A stretch of 7,079 nt of DNA from Bacteroidota bacterium (lineage in GTDB: Bacteria > Bacteroidota > Rhodothermia > Rhodothermales > UBA10348). The notes under the pieces were generated by a model. The model was not told the origin of the DNA. It saw only the letters and a list, made by a program, of their open reading frames with translations, and did not search any database. Every line of letters starts with the position of its first letter. Position 1 is the first letter of the stretch. The stretch is taken from assembly GCA_022571135.1 (NCBI GenBank), contig JACZYK010000135.1, forward strand, positions 1-7,079, given 5' to 3'. The translations under genes and the position numbers were made by a program. Positions 4,411 through 7,079 of this stretch are shown here, in pieces.

Positions 4411-6226
4411 GCCTTCCTAACATTTCGGAGGTCCGGCGGATTTCCGTATCCGCTTCGTCCCACCTTCTCTCTTCGATCGCCTCACGGACTCCGGGGAGTG
4501 TCTTTACACCGTAGCCGGTATAGTATCCCGGTGCGTAGACCTGATGCCTGAACCACGGCCGCCTCGGAAGTCCGGCCTCGGACGTCATTGCACGCTCTAC
4601 CCGGTACAGCAACCCGTTCAGGGTTTCGTCGGATTCAGTTTGCTGCATAACCCTTTGGTCGGCAAGTTCGGCGGCTTCCACGAGCGAGCGCATCGCGTTC
4701 TGAAGAGGCGTGAAATTGAGATAGGGGACGGGCTCCTGCTCGGTCGGCGGAACGAACTGCTTTTTGGGATCAGACGCAAGTACGTACGCATCGGACGTCA
4801 CAAGAGCATTCGATGCTTCGGTGGATGCCCGCAGGTCGTCGGCCAGCGTCATGACCTCCTCCAGATACGTCGAGACGTTCTGCACAAGAATGGAGAATCG
4901 AAATGGAAGAACGTCGGCGTTTGCGAGTCGCATGGTCGCTCGGCCCAGGACTTTCGCCTGCGCCACGCCGTAAGAAAACCCAGGATCGCCGAACCTCGTG
5001 TAGTAGTCGAAAGAGTCGAATGCTGAGTGGTACGATCCACCCGAACTCTCCCCTCCGAAACCCAGATTGAGGGATGAGATACCCAGGTGCTGGAGGAACG
5101 GCGTGTAGTCCGAGCCCGATCCGAGTGGACTCAGCGGAAGGTCTCCGGTATGCGTTGCCTTGAACTTACCCGACACCTTTCCGCGCGCCAGAGCGCGTTC
5201 ATACACGGTGACCCCGGTCTGGGGATCCACGACATCGCGGGCGATCTGGTTCATGAACGGCTCGAGGGCGGAGGAGCCTCCCATTCCTAGAAAACCGCGG
5301 CCGTAGCTGTCCGAATTGATGTAGACGACCGCCTTTTCCCGAAGCTCGTCGGCGTGGTATTCGGCCCACTCTGTTGACCCCAATAGACCGGGCTCCTCGG
5401 CGTCCCAGCTTGCGAAGATGATCGTCCGGCGGGGCTCCCATCCCGTACGGGAGAGCGCTGCAATCGCTCGCGCCTCTTCCAGCATGGCGACCTGGCCGCT
5501 CGTCGGATCACCGGCTCCGAAGACCCAGGCGTCCCTGTGATTCCCCCGAATAATCCACTCGTCCGGGAACTCTTTTCCGGGCAGTCTCGCGATCACATTG
5601 TACGCAGGCACCAGATCCCAGTTGAATTTCAGCCGCATGTGGACTCTCGCCGGTCCCGGGCCCACGTGGTACGTAAGGGGAAGCGCCCCCCTCCATCTCT
5701 CCGGCGCCACAGGTCCCTCAAGAGCTGCGAGCAGGGGCCGAGCGTCGTCGTAGGAGATCGGAAGGACGGGGATTTTCATGATCGTAGGAGATTCCTCCGG
5801 CGTAAAGCGCTCGGTATCCTCCTTCGCTCCGACACCAGGCGTAAGCGGATCTCCGGGATACTGCGGCATGTCCGAGACTGAGCCTCGTTGGGCGCCCATT
5901 CCCATCCGGAAAGGGCCTTTCGGATAGACGTCTCCCTGGAAATATCCATCGTCCCTCGGATCGGAGTACAGAATGCACCCGACGGCGCCGTGCTCGTACG
6001 CGACCTTCGGTTTAATACCCCTCCAGGATCCTCCGTAGCGGGCGATCACGATCTTGCCCCTCACATCGATACCCATCCGCTCGAGGTCCTCGTAGTCACC
6101 AGGGATGCCCTGATTAACGTAGACCAGTTCGGCCTCAACGTCTCCGTCAGAGGAGTAGGCATTGAAGGGCGGGAGCATGTACTCAATCGCCATCATGACT
6201 GAGGGTGGGCCAAGTGCGGATACCAC
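4376..6226 (-). CDS. M28 metallopeptidase, glutamate carboxypeptidase II type, N-terminus missing
   Basis: This is a two-zinc exopeptidase of the PSMA/transferrin-receptor-like subgroup, normally secreted or envelope-bound, that removes C-terminal residues from peptides. Of 616 residues the family match begins at about residue 18 (LPPFNAYSSDGDV). A protease-associated domain follows (about 35-190, with GKIVIARYGGSWRGIKPKVA), then the catalytic domain, then the helical dimerisation domain (about 485-616). Predicted zinc ligands and catalytic residues are all present: His230 and Asp240 (GNHRDAWVFGAGDPTSG), Glu277 and Glu278 (ASWDAEEPGLLGSTEW), Asp306 (YINSDS) and His400 (GGSYHSAFD). Full-length relatives have roughly 700-750 residues with a signal peptide. 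Here about 100 or more N-terminal residues are gone, and residues 1-17 are antisense to the neighbouring fn3 gene. With no export signal it is probably non-functional. Confidence 0.88.
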   Translation of the reverse strand: MVSALGPPSVMMAIEYMLPPFNAYSSDGDVEAELVYVNQGIPGDYEDLERMGIDVRGKIVIARYGGSWRGIKPKVAYEHGAVGCILYSDPRDDGYFQGDVYPKGPFRMGMGAQRGSVSDMPQYPGDPLTPGVGAKEDTERFTPEESPTIMKIPVLPISYDDARPLLAALEGPVAPERWRGALPLTYHVGPGPARVHMRLKFNWDLVPAYNVIARLPGKEFPDEWIIRGNHRDAWVFGAGDPTSGQVAMLEEARAIAALSRTGWEPRRTIIFASWDAEEPGLLGSTEWAEYHADELREKAVVYINSDSYGRGFLGMGGSSALEPFMNQIARDVVDPQTGVTVYERALARGKVSGKFKATHTGDLPLSPLGSGSDYTPFLQHLGISSLNLGFGGESSGGSYHSAFDSFDYYTRFGDPGFSYGVAQAKVLGRATMRLANADVLPFRFSILVQNVSTYLEEVMTLADDLRASTEASNALVTSDAYVLASDPKKQFVPPTEQEPVPYLNFTPLQNAMRSLVEAAELADQRVMQQTESDETLNGLLYRVERAMTSEAGLPRRPWFRHQVYAPGYYTGYGVKTLPGVREAIEERRWDEADTEIRRTSEMLGRLREALLTVANQ

Positions 6227-7079
6227 GCCACCAAGTATTCCAACGAGTGTGTCTGCAATAGCGATTTCATCAACTCAGGCCACCATCTCTTGGGACCCGG
6301 CCTCTGATAACATTGGTGTAACCGGCTACAATGTCTATCGCGATGGTCAACTCATTGCCTCTGTACCGGGTCTGAGCTTTGACGATACAGGGCTGACGTC
6401 TGGGACCGGCTATGACTATCAGGTGACGGCCTCTGATGCAGCGAATAACGAGTCGCTTCCGAGTAACACGGTAACTACCACCACGATTTCCGCACCGGCC
6501 AATCAGGCCCCGACACTGGATCCGATCGGTCCCCAGAATATTGATGAAGGCCAAATGTTGGCGTTCACGGTTACTGCCAACGACCCCGATGCAGGGGCTG
6601 TGCTCACGCTGACGCATTCTGGTGCTTTGCCGGGCACCGCCAGCTTTATTGACAACGGGAATGGCACCGGAGACTTCAGCTGGATCACAACGGTTGGCGA
6701 TGCCGCAGGCAGTCCCTATGGGGTTACGTTTACTGTCACCGATCTTGGTGGTTTAAGCGACAGCGAGATCATCTCCATTACGGTCGTCGACCCGATCAGC
6801 GTCAACACGCTACCGTTGGCGCTGGCGCAGAATGTGAGCTTGCTGCAGGACACGACGGCGAACATCACCTTGGGCTTTTCGGATGGAGACGGTCCTGGGC
6901 CGTATGTCTTCACATTGTTGCAAGCGCCGACGAACGGGGTATTGGGCAGCGACGATGGCGATGCATCTGTCAGCTATACATCGAATGCAGGTTACACGGG
7001 CCCTGATAGTTTTACCTTCCGGGTCAATGACGGCTTAGACGACTCGAGCGAGGCGACGGTGAGCTTGAAGATAAATTAG
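6162..7079 (+). CDS. C-terminal part of a secreted fn3/cadherin-like repeat protein
   Basis: The 305-residue frame ends with TAG at the last base of the window. Residues from about 20 (DTTPPSIPT) to 105 form a fibronectin type III domain (ATISWDPASDNIGVTGYNVY, YDYQVTASDAANNES). Residues about 115-210 form an Ig/cadherin-like domain (NIDEGQMLAFTVTANDPDAG, VTFTVTDLGGLSDSE). Residues about 217-305 form a second cadherin-like repeat (VSYTSNAGYTGPDSFTFRVND). The acidic DPDAG and NDG motifs suggest calcium binding. Such strings of domains occur in extracellular or surface adhesins and carbohydrate-active enzymes. No signal peptide is present: the candidate ATGs (6162, 6177, 6195) fall in or next to sequence antisense to the peptidase, so this is the tail of a larger gene. 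No sortase, PEP-CTERM or type IX sorting tail follows the last repeat. Confidence 0.82.
   Translation: MKGGSMYSIAIMTEGGPSADTTPPSIPTSVSAIAISSTQATISWDPASDNIGVTGYNVYRDGQLIASVPGLSFDDTGLTSGTGYDYQVTASDAANNESLPSNTVTTTTISAPANQAPTLDPIGPQNIDEGQMLAFTVTANDPDAGAVLTLTHSGALPGTASFIDNGNGTGDFSWITTVGDAAGSPYGVTFTVTDLGGLSDSEIISITVVDPISVNTLPLALAQNVSLLQDTTANITLGFSDGDGPGPYVFTLLQAPTNGVLGSDDGDASVSYTSNAGYTGPDSFTFRVNDGLDDSSEATVSLKIN
6175..6219. other. Head-to-head breakpoint between two 5'-truncated genes
   Basis: Peptidase homology on the minus strand stops near 6175 (LPPFNAY), and fn3 homology on the plus strand begins near 6219 (DTTPPS). Both genes run outward from this point and both lack their N-terminal halves. 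No intact promoter region, IS end or target duplication is visible in the 45 bases between. It is a deletion/inversion junction or an assembly join. Confidence 0.6.

Noticed and set aside
4544..5026. 160-aa plus-strand frame opposite the peptidase
   Set aside because: It is antisense to well-conserved peptidase sequence and arginine/glycine-rich with no family features; a shadow of the GC-rich coding strand.

Overview
This is bacterial DNA, since it holds an IS200-type transposase, overlapping toxin-antitoxin genes and divergent short operons. I cannot place it to phylum. A large M28 peptidase of the glutamate-carboxypeptidase type and a secreted fn3/cadherin-like protein fit groups such as Bacteroidota/Rhodothermota, Acidobacteriota or Gemmatimonadota, but that is only an impression. 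The left two thirds look like a decaying accessory island. The right third holds pieces of two larger genes joined head to head.

Layout: (1) 1-619 is an IS200/IS605-family element with an intact 131-aa Y1 (HUH) transposase and a hairpin right end. (2) 620-1182 is an apparently intact yefM-yoeB type II toxin-antitoxin operon, with a 20-bp palindromic operator candidate just beyond the IS end and a GTG/TGA overlap between the genes. (3) 1272-1630 is a HicB-family antitoxin reading frame that has lost a usable start. (4) 1725-1775 is a second, orphan copy of the IS right end, so the toxin-antitoxin genes lie between two copies of the same mobile end. (5) 1806-2705 is a run of broken genes: a DUF3024 gene with one in-frame TGA, a degraded second yefM (about 90% identical at the DNA level to the intact copy over 99 bases), and a frameshifted PIN-domain toxin joined directly to it.

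(6) 2872-3738 (minus) is a hypothetical protein with a 'GLSPNQM' motif; I recognise the family but not its function. (7) 3980-4410 is a DUF433 antitoxin-like gene followed by a DUF5615 (Mut7-C/PIN-like) toxin-like gene cut off after about 50 residues. (8) 4376-6226 (minus) is an M28 peptidase with all zinc ligands but no N-terminus. (9) 6162-7079 (plus) is the C-terminal part of an fn3 plus cadherin-like surface protein, also without its N-terminus; it ends at the last base of the window.

Four toxin-antitoxin-type modules lie within about 3.7 kb and only yefM-yoeB looks complete. The clearest points of interest are the duplicated IS right end around the TA cargo, the two yefM copies with a hybrid join to a PIN toxin, the single-stop DUF3024 gene, and the double-truncation junction near 6175-6219, which is either a real rearrangement or an assembly join. 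I found no convincing evidence of a wholly new system.
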